Assembly (NCBI GenBank): GCA_016708725.1
Contig: JADJFE010000028.1
Location: forward strand, 1-10,686
Length of the DNA: 10,686 bases
Direction of reading: 5' to 3'
Origin: Candidatus Aalborgicola bjergmarkensis
GTDB lineage: Bacteria > Pseudomonadota > Gammaproteobacteria > Burkholderiales > Burkholderiaceae_C
Shown: positions 1 through 6,352 of the stretch, piece by piece
Numbering within the stretch: the stretch's first letter is position 1
Layout: every line of letters begins with the position of its first letter
The notes under the pieces: model-generated
What the model saw: the letters and a program-made list of their open reading frames with translations, nothing else
Database searches by the model: none
What the model was told of the DNA's origin: nothing
Program-made: the position numbers and the translations under genes

Positions 1-5
1 CTCGA

Positions 6-485
6 ATGGCGGGTGCCGCTTTGGCATTCATTCTTGGTTTGGCGGTCGCTATTCCACGCACCATGGACTATCTGGATGCAAATGACATGCTGGCCCATGG
101 CATCGCAACGAATGCCGTAGTCATCGAAACCAACCGCTGGGTCCGGGAAGGGACCAAGGGGCGTCAGTTTGTGGACTACACCTTGGCTTATGAATTCGCC
201 GACAAGACCGGCGCCCAGTTCCAGAATTCGGTCAGCTACACACCCAGCGGATTTACGCCAGTCAATAAGGGTGACGCCATTCGTATCGTCTACAGCCCCC
301 AACATCCCGAAAACAATGAACGGCGCGAGCACTATGAGCGACTGGCGTCAATAGAGACCCTTGCGATCGACGTATTGATGGTCATGGGCAGCGTCTTTGC
401 CCTTGCCTTATTTTTGACCTTCCTGGTGAAACGCAAATTGAGAGCCAAAGCGGCAGTGGAACTTTATCTCAATGAATCCCTATGA
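6..485 (+). CDS. DUF3592 domain membrane protein (start may lie upstream)
   Basis: A 159-residue protein. A hydrophobic N-terminus (about residues 1-17) is followed by a soluble beta-rich segment and a second membrane helix at about 118-141, which ends in the basic run VKRKLRAK. The soluble part has the DUF3592 pattern: an early 'A.V.ET' strand, then 'DYTLAYEFADKTG', then the 'G D .I.I.Y.P..PE' ending (KGDAIRIVYSPQHPENN). The family has no firmly established biochemical role; members are small bitopic envelope proteins. The frame is open to the left edge of the window, so the true start could be upstream and the N-terminal helix longer. No same-strand gene follows closely; the next supported features are on the minus strand. 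The family call is from recognition of the pattern, not a search. Confidence 0.75.
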   Translation: MAGAALAFILGLAVAIPRTMDYLDANDMLAHGIATNAVVIETNRWVREGTKGRQFVDYTLAYEFADKTGAQFQNSVSYTPSGFTPVNKGDAIRIVYSPQHPENNERREHYERLASIETLAIDVLMVMGSVFALALFLTFLVKRKLRAKAAVELYLNESL

Positions 486-729
486 CGCGACCAGCATCAA
501 ACCCTCCAGCGGCTAAGCTGACGACGACAAGCATGGTTGCAACAGTGATCTGCGTTGCCTGTTCCTTTTGATTGCTCTTTCGCTGCAGACAAACAAACGG
601 TTGGCTGCCGCAGTAGCGCAGCAGGGATCGACAAACCAGCGTCTGTCCTTGCCAACCCACACCACAAGGTCTGAATGGGCAAGGTAGCTACGATTTCGCG
701 CCGACATCAAAAGCCGGCGGGCGCACGCG
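486..729. other. Intergenic stretch, no supported gene
   Basis: These 244 bases separate the DUF3592 gene (+) from the end of the small exported-protein gene (-). Minus-strand frames are open here, and one encodes a short hydrophobic peptide (MLVVVSLAAGG...) that runs into the end of the DUF3592 gene. It has no ribosome binding site and no recognisable family, so I do not call it. No clear terminator hairpin with a T-run is visible. Confidence 0.4.
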
Positions 730-996
730 TCACTTGCGACTGCACTGCTCCGGTCGCATGGTTTCGTCAGACTTGTTACCCTTTCCCTCACCTTTGCAAA
801 CCTGATCGGGCATCCGGTCAACTTTTGCTGCGGCATCTTCCTTGCTGCCAGCCTTTACCTCCACGCTGGTTGTACCGCTCTTGCAATAGACCTTGCACAC
901 ATAGTCATCAGCCTGTGCGGCACTAAAGCTGAAGGCTGCATGCCTGTCAACGTGGAATGCAAAGGCTCGCGCGTGAATGGATTGCGCTATCCGCAC
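730..996 (-). CDS. Small exported cysteine-containing protein, N-terminus doubtful
   Basis: The last 60 or so residues look like a real secreted protein. The stretch begins after an AAQA|DDY signal-peptidase-like site and carries four cysteines (VCKVYCKSG, QVCKGEGKG, EQCSRK) in a lysine-rich, acidic mix. The family is not recognised. The start is the weak part: the open frame begins at a GTG (996) with no convincing Shine-Dalgarno sequence. The first 29 residues (with His and Arg in what should be the hydrophobic core, e.g. 'HVDRHAAF') do not make a good signal peptide. The opposite strand over the same 940-1011 bases reads as a plausible protein C-terminus. I therefore infer that this gene has lost its original 5' end in a rearrangement near 935-945 and may be a pseudogene. 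Confidence 0.45.
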   Translation of the reverse strand: MRIAQSIHARAFAFHVDRHAAFSFSAAQADDYVCKVYCKSGTTSVEVKAGSKEDAAAKVDRMPDQVCKGEGKGNKSDETMRPEQCSRK

Positions 997-1011
997 GAGT
1001 GCCGTGAATAA
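940..1011 (+). pseudogene. Possible 3' tail of an unrelated plus-strand gene
   Basis: In the frame ending at TAA 1009-1011 the plus strand reads CMPVNVECKG, then RVNGLRYPHECRE, then stop. This cysteine- and arginine-containing tail looks more protein-like than the antisense reading. It is followed after about 10 nt by a weak imperfect hairpin (GCTGT near 1024 with ACAGC near 1056) and the AT-rich run tatttatt. Upstream of about 935 the same frame is plainly antisense to the minus-strand gene, so at most about 25 codons belong to it. The family is unknown. This is an inference from codon texture only. Confidence 0.2.
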
Positions 1012-1149
1012 ACGATAAAAAGCGGCTGTAACTCCCGTAGAACGTGCGGTAACAGCTATTTATTGCATAGCATGTCAGTGCGGAAGAATGCAAGTGGTCA
1101 GCAGCAGGACCAACTCATGCCGCGTCCCAATCAAACCCCTGCGAACCGC

Positions 1150-1311
1150 CTACCAAACCAGTTGGCTGATGCTTTGACCGATCCACCAGTACAGCCCGAT
1201 CAACTCGGTATTGACTGCCCGCAGTGCAGACAACTGCCGCTGACGAATCTGTGTTTTGACCTAAACCAGAAAGTCGCCATAACCCACGGGGGCCAATGCA
1301 TCAGAATTCAT
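1150..1311 (-). pseudogene. 5' remnant of a DUF1016/YhcG-type nuclease gene
   Basis: Reading the minus strand from ATG 1311 gives MNSDALAPVGYGDFLV, an in-frame TAG at 1261-1263, then VKTQIRQRQLSALRAVNTEL and IGLYWWIGQSISQ before the frame ends at 1150. The segment 'K..I..RQ..ALRAVN.ELI.LYW.IG..I' is the hallmark of the DUF1016 N-terminal domain, found in YhcG-like PDDEXK nucleases of about 340-370 residues. Only about 50 codons remain. The PDDEXK catalytic domain is absent, and after the conserved 'ISQ' the similarity stops. AGGAG lies 1 nt before the ATG, which is too close to be ideal. Full-length relatives occur in restriction-modification and defence neighbourhoods, so this is probably the scar of such an island. 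It is too short for routine ORF calling because of the internal stop. Confidence 0.7.
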
Positions 1312-1315
1312 ACTC

Positions 1316-1966
1316 CTACTGCTGACAAATTGCGCAGCCATTTTGGCAGTCCGATCTTGCGCTGTAGTTTTTGATTCCGCTGCACCGTCCGTAGCATGCG
1401 TTTCGGTTATTCATGCATTGCTGGTAATTCTGGTTCTGCACATCAGAAATGGCTGATGCCGCACGGCTATTTGATGCTTCAACTGCCTCCACATCGCTCA
1501 AACGTGTCAACCTTTGCGAGGCTAAAAGGGCCTCCTGACTTGAAGGGTGGCGCTTAAGAAGTTCACGATAGACCGTTTTGGCTTTTCCTTTGTCTCCAGA
1601 GTCGTCAAGTTGAACTGCCGAAAGGTACATTTGACGTGGATTAGGAGAGCGAAGCAACGCATTGAAAGCGTCTTCCTGACGTCGTTTTTCCTGAGCATAT
1701 TTGCGCTGCTCATCTTGTTCACGGGCTTCGCGGGCCATTCGCTTTTTCGGATCAAGTGCCTCCGCGTATTCCTGTTCAGAGCCATAAATACCGTAGTTAT
1801 GTGTGTAAAAAATCTCCTCTCCTTTCCAACCGGTATAAGTAACCCTCCCCTCAAATCGACCATCAACTGCGTTTCCAGTAAATTTATGGGGCCTGGTAGC
1901 CGGGGTCACAATCGTCAGTAGCCGAAAACTGCAAAGACCCATCTCCATTCGCCTTACCCTCAGCAC
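1316..1966 (-). pseudogene. C-terminal part of the MORN protein, separated by frameshifts (coiled coil, TPR-like, Cys-rich)
   Basis: The frame has 216 residues from a GTG at 1966, but only about residue 28 onward looks genuine. A MORN-like strand (HKFTGNAVDGRFEGRVTY, residues 27-44) is followed by a charged coiled-coil stretch (about 73-98, rich in Arg, Glu, Gln and Lys). A TPR-like helical pair follows (about 111-157, MYLSAVQLDDSG... to RLTRL). The tail is cysteine-rich with Cys184, 191, 195, 207, 211 and 214. The sequence before residue 27 makes sense in another frame, which reads NVTWTGQCAEGKANGDGSLQ and stops at 1884-1886. Dropping one base from the GGGG run at 1888-1891 joins the two frames. 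No good ribosome binding site precedes 1966 or the internal ATGs (1948, 1942). I infer that this is the disconnected 3' part of the gene starting at 2896. Function unknown; envelope role likely. Confidence 0.55.
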
Positions 1967-1981
1967 ATTGTCCTGTCCAGG

Positions 1982-2896
1982 TTACGTTGAGGTAGTATTT
2001 CCATTGTTAAAGGGATCCTTAATGAAATTGTGCCTCAGCAGACCTTTTTCGAAAACGTCTCCAGGAAATCGCATTTGGCAGCCACTTGCAATAACTAAAT
2101 GCGAAGGCAATATGGGTTGTCGAGTACCCTCGCCATGGCCTCTTGAAAAAGCGTTCCCTTTGTCAAAGCATCGTTCTACTTTCGCTGTAGCCAGCTGCTC
2201 GCAGGCAGCCTTACTTGGGCATTCTCGAATAAGGCGATTGTTCTCCCACATCCCCTGCACGACATATTTTTCTGCAACCCATTGTCCTTTTCCGGATTGT
2301 TTCCACGAAGGTACTCTGTTGCTGTCACGAACCAAACTCATAACGCCGAATCCATGCATCTTGCCATCGAGACACTCGCCTTCGTAGCGATCACCATTAG
2401 CCCAAACGTAGGCGCCTTTTCCATGCTCCTTTCCATCGCGCCAATCGCCTTCGTAGCGATCACCATTAACCCGAACGTAGGTGCCTTTCCCATGAACAAG
2501 GCCATCGCGGTACTCGCCTTCGTAACGACCACCATTAGCCTCAACGTAGGTGCCTTTTCCATGCATCTTGCCATCGCGGTACTCGCCTTCGTAGCGATTA
2601 CCATTAGCCAAAACGTAGGTGCCCTTCCCATGAACAAGACCATCGCGGTACTCGCCTTCATAGCGCCCGTTGGGCTTGCCGTTCAGATACCACTGCAACG
2701 TGCCCGTTCCAGTAGCCTTGCCGTCGGAGCAGGTACCTGACCAGCTTATGCTCTCGCCGGGAGATGGATTGGAACTCCATACCTGACAGGCGGTTTTTGC
2801 ATCCGCAATCCATTCCCCTGCATGTGCCACAAATGGCACGAAGGCGAGCATGGTGGCAATGATCAACCTGAATCCGTCACGCAGCGTCTTGCTCAT
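1982..2896 (-). CDS. Exported MORN-repeat protein
   Basis: The protein has 304 residues. Residues 1-26 form a clear signal peptide (MSKTLRDGFR, hydrophobic core, VAHA|GEW), so it acts outside the cytoplasm. A Cys-containing module (about 37-70, 'ISWSGTCSDGKATGTGTLQW') precedes five MORN repeats of 23 residues at about 78-186, each of the form RYEG-(E/D)-x-x-DG-x-x-HG-x-G. MORN repeats are beta-hairpin scaffolds; no catalytic motif is visible. The end (about 267-304) starts a second Cys module but stops at 1982-1984. One base inserted near 1985 lets the reading continue into a segment like the first module (VTWTGQCAEGKANGDGSL), so the stop is probably a frameshift product. The start at 2896 lacks a good ribosome binding site: the strong AAGGAG at 2944-2949 is placed for an out-of-frame ATG at 2936. 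GC content appears lower than in argH, which fits transfer. Confidence 0.7.
   Translation of the reverse strand: MSKTLRDGFRLIIATMLAFVPFVAHAGEWIADAKTACQVWSSNPSPGESISWSGTCSDGKATGTGTLQWYLNGKPNGRYEGEYRDGLVHGKGTYVLANGNRYEGEYRDGKMHGKGTYVEANGGRYEGEYRDGLVHGKGTYVRVNGDRYEGDWRDGKEHGKGAYVWANGDRYEGECLDGKMHGFGVMSLVRDSNRVPSWKQSGKGQWVAEKYVVQGMWENNRLIRECPSKAACEQLATAKVERCFDKGNAFSRGHGEGTRQPILPSHLVIASGCQMRFPGDVFEKGLLRHNFIKDPFNNGNTTST
2339..2665 (-). repeat. Tandem 69-bp repeats encoding MORN units
   Basis: About five units with a 69-bp period, visible on the plus strand as recurring 'ctcgccttcgtagcgat' followed by 'accattag', 'aacgtagg' and 'cctttcccatg'. They match the 23-residue MORN period exactly. Neighbouring units are near-identical at the DNA level, which points to recent duplication and possible length variation between strains. 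Confidence 0.85.
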
Positions 2897-2936
2897 ACGG
2901 GTGGGCCCGGTTGCGGGTGGTAGGGAAAGAGTGCAT
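2877..2936 (-). CDS. Possible 19-residue leader ORF overlapping the MORN start
   Basis: ATG 2936 is preceded by AAGGAG with a 7-nt gap, the best ribosome binding site in this area. It opens a 19-codon frame (MHSFPTTRNR... to EQDAA) that ends at TGA 2877-2879. The frame overlaps and is out of frame with the MORN start at 2896. It could be a translational leader, or the true start of the MORN gene cut off by a one-base indel between 2897 and 2936. The peptide itself is not recognised. Confidence 0.25.
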   Translation of the reverse strand: MHSFPTTRNRAHPYEQDAA

Positions 2937-3201
2937 TGGGAGTCTCCTTGGTGGGTTTATTGGGTTCGCTTCGCAAAAAACGCGGTCAGTATAAAGGAAC
3001 GGCGGTGGCAGTTGTGGCTGCGGGATGTACTATTCTTTTTGTAGCTGTACCCGCACGTTCCACGGGGGCAATAGGCCAATTTTTGTGCAAATTGGCTCGG
3101 GCGGCAGGCACGGTGAAATGGGGATGGCGGGACTCTTGCGCTACATTGGCAAGAATTTTCTACATCCAACCCCTTCGACTGTGAGTCCTGAGCCGTGAGA
3201 T
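2897..3201. promoter_or_regulatory. Divergent intergenic region between the MORN gene and the protease-fusion gene
   Basis: The 305 bases must hold the promoters of both divergent genes. On the minus strand a TATACT (2988-2993) could be a -10 box for the MORN gene, but no good -35 sits 16-18 bases upstream. The ribosome binding site AAGGAG is at 2944-2949. On the plus strand no strong promoter or ribosome binding site stands out before 3202. A plus-strand frame over 2936-3184 is open with a TTG start and one hydrophobic stretch, but it has no ribosome binding site or known family, so I do not call it. Confidence 0.4.
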
Positions 3202-4614
3202 ATGAACCTGATTGAACGTTTACGCCCGCTGGCCTTGCCGTTGCTGGTTGCATTTGCCGTTTTGTACCTCTTTGGCATGCGCTCGATTTTTACCACCGCT
3301 GCATTATTGACCATTGCGGTGGCCGTGCTTTATCTGGGTATGTCATCCACGCTGCAAGGTTTGCACAAGGCGGGGGATGGCGGTGAGCGATGCTTTCGGC
3401 ATGGTGGGCGGGATTTTCGCGTGTATGTAGATGGTGCGGGGGCCGTGTGGCTGCGCGCTGCCGATGTGGGGCGCCTTGTGGAGCAGAATCTATCCAGTGC
3501 TGTTTTTACCAGGCGGTATCCCTCGGGTTTTGGACGAGTAAACGCCGACATTGACGCCTGGTACATACGCCATGACGCCTTGCAGGATTTTCTGGCCAAG
3601 AGCAGCCAGGAGCATGTTCAACGCTTCCTGGCATGGTTTCAGACGGATTTTCTGGGAATGTGCCGCTTTGCGTGCGGAACGACACCAGCGGCGCCCAATG
3701 GCACGCCTGGCAAACCATCGGCGCAAGCCCCGTACAAAGCCGGGAACTGGTTCGCCCGCCATTGGCGCGGTGAAACTGGATTGATGGCCGCCATATTTGG
3801 CGGTGCGTTGGTCGTTGGCGCAGCGTGTTGGGCTGTCCACCTGCTCAAGGGGCCGGTGAACATCACACAGCACTACCGCTGGTTTGCATTGCTGCATGTC
3901 ACCCAGCTTGCCGTGGTCAGTGGTGGCATGTACTGGTGGGGACGCGGTGTTTTGTACAGTACAAGACGCTGGATCGCTGGTGAGCGGTCGTTATTGGCGG
4001 CCTTGTTCGCCTGTATCCTGGGTTTTGGCGGCGTACTGTATGGGATGCGTGCCATGATCGATACCGAAAAACAGTATTTTCTGACCGACTTTCTGACCAT
4101 TGTTCTGGACGCGGACTACAAGCCCAAGGTGCAGTTTGACCCGGTAAGCAATCGCATTGTGCTCGACGGTAGTCTGGGTTTTGGCAGTTCCAACCGGGTG
4201 CTGCAAGTTCTGGGCAATAACCCCCAGGCCACGGGCATTGAACTCAAAAGCTATGGTGGCCGGACTGTGGAGGGTTTTGAGCTGATGCGGATCATCCTGG
4301 AAAATCGTCTGCAAACCTATGTGCGCGCCGAGTGCATGAGTGCGTGTGTCTATGCCTACGTGGGGGGCTGGTTGCGGCATGTGGCCGACACGGCCCGATT
4401 TGGCCTGCACCGCAGCGGTTTTGCCTGGCAAAAGTCAGGGAAGGAACGCAACAGCACCGACGAAGCTTTTGCCTCAGCCATGCGCGCCATGGGCGTTGAT
4501 GAAGCCTTCATTGCGCGTGGCCTGGAACCCAGCATCCATGAAATTTATGAACCATCCGTGCCAGACGTATTGGCCGCCGGGCTGGCAACCTCGGCTTGGG
4601 ATGTGGCGAAGTGA
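3202..4614 (+). CDS. Membrane fusion protein: BRO-N-like domain, five helices, ClpP/COG3904-like serine hydrolase domain
   Basis: 470 residues. Two hydrophobic helices (about 8-24 and 29-46) come first. Residues about 62-152 resemble the BRO-N domain of phage antirepressors: 'F.V.VDGAGAVWLRAADVGRLV', then 'LQDFLAKSS' and 'VQRFLAWFQ'. Three more helices follow at about 194-215, 226-247 and 263-283. The C-terminal domain (about 308-470) looks like the COG3904 class of ClpP/crotonase-fold periplasmic proteins. It has a glycine-rich oxyanion-type turn (SYGG, 350-353), a nucleophile-type motif ECMSAC (Ser380 between Cys378 and Cys382) and GLHR with His403. From family knowledge these suggest a serine protease; activity is inferred. 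An odd number of helices would put the two domains on opposite sides of the membrane, a layout suited to signalling. An 84-nt gap separates it from the next same-strand gene, probably its operon partner. The ATG 3202 start has only a weak ribosome binding site. Confidence 0.65.
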   Translation: MNLIERLRPLALPLLVAFAVLYLFGMRSIFTTAALLTIAVAVLYLGMSSTLQGLHKAGDGGERCFRHGGRDFRVYVDGAGAVWLRAADVGRLVEQNLSSAVFTRRYPSGFGRVNADIDAWYIRHDALQDFLAKSSQEHVQRFLAWFQTDFLGMCRFACGTTPAAPNGTPGKPSAQAPYKAGNWFARHWRGETGLMAAIFGGALVVGAACWAVHLLKGPVNITQHYRWFALLHVTQLAVVSGGMYWWGRGVLYSTRRWIAGERSLLAALFACILGFGGVLYGMRAMIDTEKQYFLTDFLTIVLDADYKPKVQFDPVSNRIVLDGSLGFGSSNRVLQVLGNNPQATGIELKSYGGRTVEGFELMRIILENRLQTYVRAECMSACVYAYVGGWLRHVADTARFGLHRSGFAWQKSGKERNSTDEAFASAMRAMGVDEAFIARGLEPSIHEIYEPSVPDVLAAGLATSAWDVAK

Positions 4615-4698
4615 ATCAGATAAGGTCATGTAACATCGCTGTACGTGCCGGAACCCCAAGCCGCTGTTCTTGTCCAGACTTGATGAATTATTTTGCTT

Positions 4699-5556
4699 AT
4701 GAACAACTTCCTGCTGCTTATAGGGGGACTGGCGATAGCTTTGCTGGCACTGCTGTTTATTCGCCGTCGTCGGCAGACAAGCAAGCCTGAACCAATCCGT
4801 ACCGCACCATCAGCCGTAGCCGACACAGCAGAGGTAGCGCAGCCGGATGCCTTCGCAGAATTTGAAGCGCACATACGTTCGGTCTTCGATTTTGCCTTGC
4901 TCAACTCCGGTTATGGGTCGATACAAGTCTGGGTGCAGTTGCGCCGTGCGATCAAGGATATTTTCCTGAGCATTGACGATACCGATACATCGCCTGCCCA
5001 AGCCAAGGTCCGGCAGCTTGCGCAAGACCTGGGTCAGAAATACGGTTTGTTTGTCTGGGCTTATGACCGCCACACGTCCGACGACAAGAACCATCTGGCG
5101 AACTTTGTGGCAGCTTATGCACCGCGCCCGTGGGAAGGGCTGCTCGGAGCCGAACCCCAGCGTGGCCTGGATTGCTATCAGGGGCTGCCTTCGCAAGCCG
5201 ACCTTGCATTTCTGGTCGTCACCAAATCCGGAATATTGATGGCCCAACGCGAGCAAGACCCCATTGCCGAGGGCTTGCTTTGGGGCGTTCTGGCGGACGC
5301 GGTGCTTTCGAATTACGACACTTTCGGACTGGAAGCGCGTAATGCACTGGATCGCCTGCTGGACTGCGGTACCCAGGTCATCCTGGCACTCCCCGGCGGA
5401 TTCGACGTTTTTGCCGGACCTTTTGGAAAGTTGCACCATCTGCTACGCACACTCCAAGGTGAAGAACGCAAAGAGTTACGCGCTTTTGCAGCCAAACTGA
5501 AGGGCGCCTACGGTGAAAAATTCAAAGAGCGATATGGCCGTAAACTGCCATGGTAA
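4699..5556 (+). CDS. Membrane-anchored protein of unknown function
   Basis: I use ATG 4699 (285 residues); a TTG two codons upstream is also possible, and neither has a strong ribosome binding site. The N-terminus is one helix (about 4-22, LLLIGGLAIALLALLFI) followed by RRRRQ, which by the positive-inside rule leaves the rest in the cytoplasm. A Pro/Ala-rich linker (about 28-50) leads to a soluble domain rich in Leu, Ala, Asp and Arg, with 'FDFALLNSGYGSIQVWVQLRR' near its start and a basic end (LKGAYGEKFKERYGRKLPW). I recognise no catalytic motif or family. It lies 84 nt after the BRO-N/ClpP-like fusion gene and 30 nt before a short ORF, all on one strand. It is therefore probably co-transcribed and may act with the fusion protein at the inner membrane. 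Confidence 0.6.
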   Translation: MNNFLLLIGGLAIALLALLFIRRRRQTSKPEPIRTAPSAVADTAEVAQPDAFAEFEAHIRSVFDFALLNSGYGSIQVWVQLRRAIKDIFLSIDDTDTSPAQAKVRQLAQDLGQKYGLFVWAYDRHTSDDKNHLANFVAAYAPRPWEGLLGAEPQRGLDCYQGLPSQADLAFLVVTKSGILMAQREQDPIAEGLLWGVLADAVLSNYDTFGLEARNALDRLLDCGTQVILALPGGFDVFAGPFGKLHHLLRTLQGEERKELRAFAAKLKGAYGEKFKERYGRKLPW

Positions 5557-5586
5557 ACGGCATACAACCGCCAAAAGGGCAATCTG

Positions 5587-5748
5587 ATGATCAAATCGGT
5601 CCAGTTCATGTCTGTTCATAAAGCAGAAGCCTTGATTCCGGATCGCCCGACCGTAGCAGTGTCCATTTTGTCATCCTGCATGGAAGATGCGAAATCGGCA
5701 CACATGGTGGTCGATGTACTTCCGCTCAAAACAATTGGGTGGGGTTGA
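5587..5748 (+). CDS. Short 53-residue ORF, probably the truncated start of a larger gene
   Basis: ATG 5587 follows AAGGG at about a 7-nt gap, a good start signal, 30 nt after the preceding gene. The peptide begins MIKSVQFMSVHKAEALIPDR and PTVAVSILSS, which reads like the ordered N-terminus of a cytoplasmic enzyme. It resembles my memory of small phosphatase-like proteins of proteobacteria, but I cannot confirm that. After residue 30 the sequence becomes less regular, and the frame stops in the 'ggggttgaaa' run at 5741-5750. No continuation of convincing quality is seen in other frames before the facing gene ends at 5811. I infer that only the first third of a gene remains. Confidence 0.4.
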   Translation: MIKSVQFMSVHKAEALIPDRPTVAVSILSSCMEDAKSAHMVVDVLPLKTIGWG

Positions 5749-5810
5749 AAATATGGGTGAAAAACGGCGCTGTCGTAATAATACTTCTCGACCGAAGTAA
5801 GAGCGCGAGC

Positions 5811-6347
5811 TTACCGTGTAATTCGGTTGACCTGAACCTGATGCTCGAGGAGCGCAACTCTCCAAGACATCCACGCGACGGCAGCTACGGCTGTGAACAC
5901 CCATATCCACGCATAGTATGCTTCGCCCTTTTGTTTGAAGACCACTCCAAAGCAGAACCATCCGAAAAAACCAATCAGGTTTCCCCAAAAGAAATAGCGG
6001 CTGTCTCGGTACAGCTGAACCAAAATGGCTTGCCATTGTGCGTACTGCCCGCGTGTAAGGTGTAGCAACGCCCGCAATCCCGCATACAGGTAATAGCACC
6101 CAAAGAAAAGCGCTGGCAATGCACTCAATCGGAGGGAATGGTGTATCCCACCAAAGATGATGTCGAACGCTACGCCAACTACTGCCATTCTTATGAACGA
6201 CAGACATAGGCGCAAAAGGTCAACTGCATAGTTACCCCACGATATTTTGAGCGTACTGGGTTTGCCACCCACAGCGCCGGGGTTTTCTATTGACAAAGGT
6301 TGTTGGTGGGAATGGGCCTGGGTGCTTGGGGTCGGGGCGGCGCACAT
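5811..6347 (-). CDS. Four-helix inner membrane protein, unknown function
   Basis: 178 residues. A polar Pro/Ser/His-rich N-terminus of about 40 residues is followed by four predicted membrane helices (about 44-66, 75-97, 119-138 and 145-166). The loops are rich in aromatics and Arg (LTRGQYAQWQAILVQLYRDSRYFFWG), and the C-terminus is short and basic. No family is recognised. The start ATG at 6347 lies 5 nt after the stop (TAA 6353-6355) of the upstream M48/pilin gene with no separate strong ribosome binding site, so the two are almost certainly one transcript with coupled translation. That context suggests a membrane partner of the protease fusion, for example in anchoring or assembly; this role is inferred. 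Confidence 0.65.
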   Translation of the reverse strand: MCAAPTPSTQAHSHQQPLSIENPGAVGGKPSTLKISWGNYAVDLLRLCLSFIRMAVVGVAFDIIFGGIHHSLRLSALPALFFGCYYLYAGLRALLHLTRGQYAQWQAILVQLYRDSRYFFWGNLIGFFGWFCFGVVFKQKGEAYYAWIWVFTAVAAVAWMSWRVALLEHQVQVNRITR

Positions 6348-6352
6348 GGGGC

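Noticed and set aside
469..660. Small hydrophobic minus-strand ORF overlapping the end of the DUF3592 gene
   Set aside because: No ribosome binding site, no family and poor N-terminal quality; it may be chance.
1547..1921. Plus-strand hydrophobic ORF opposite the coiled-coil region
   Set aside because: It is antisense to the Lys/Glu-rich coiled coil, which naturally gives Phe/Leu-rich translations; no start signal.
2282..2740. Plus-strand repetitive ORF (IAVLAFVTTTIS-type repeats)
   Set aside because: It is a mirror of the 69-bp MORN repeats; the repeat structure is explained by the minus-strand MORN gene with its signal peptide.
2936..3184. Plus-strand frame with a hydrophobic stretch before the fusion-protease gene
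   Set aside because: It has a TTG start, no ribosome binding site and no recognisable family; it is better explained as the divergent promoter region.
5671..6207. 178-residue minus-strand frame over the end of the four-helix protein gene
   Set aside because: It is another frame of a convincing membrane protein gene; its own translation shows no domain or signal.
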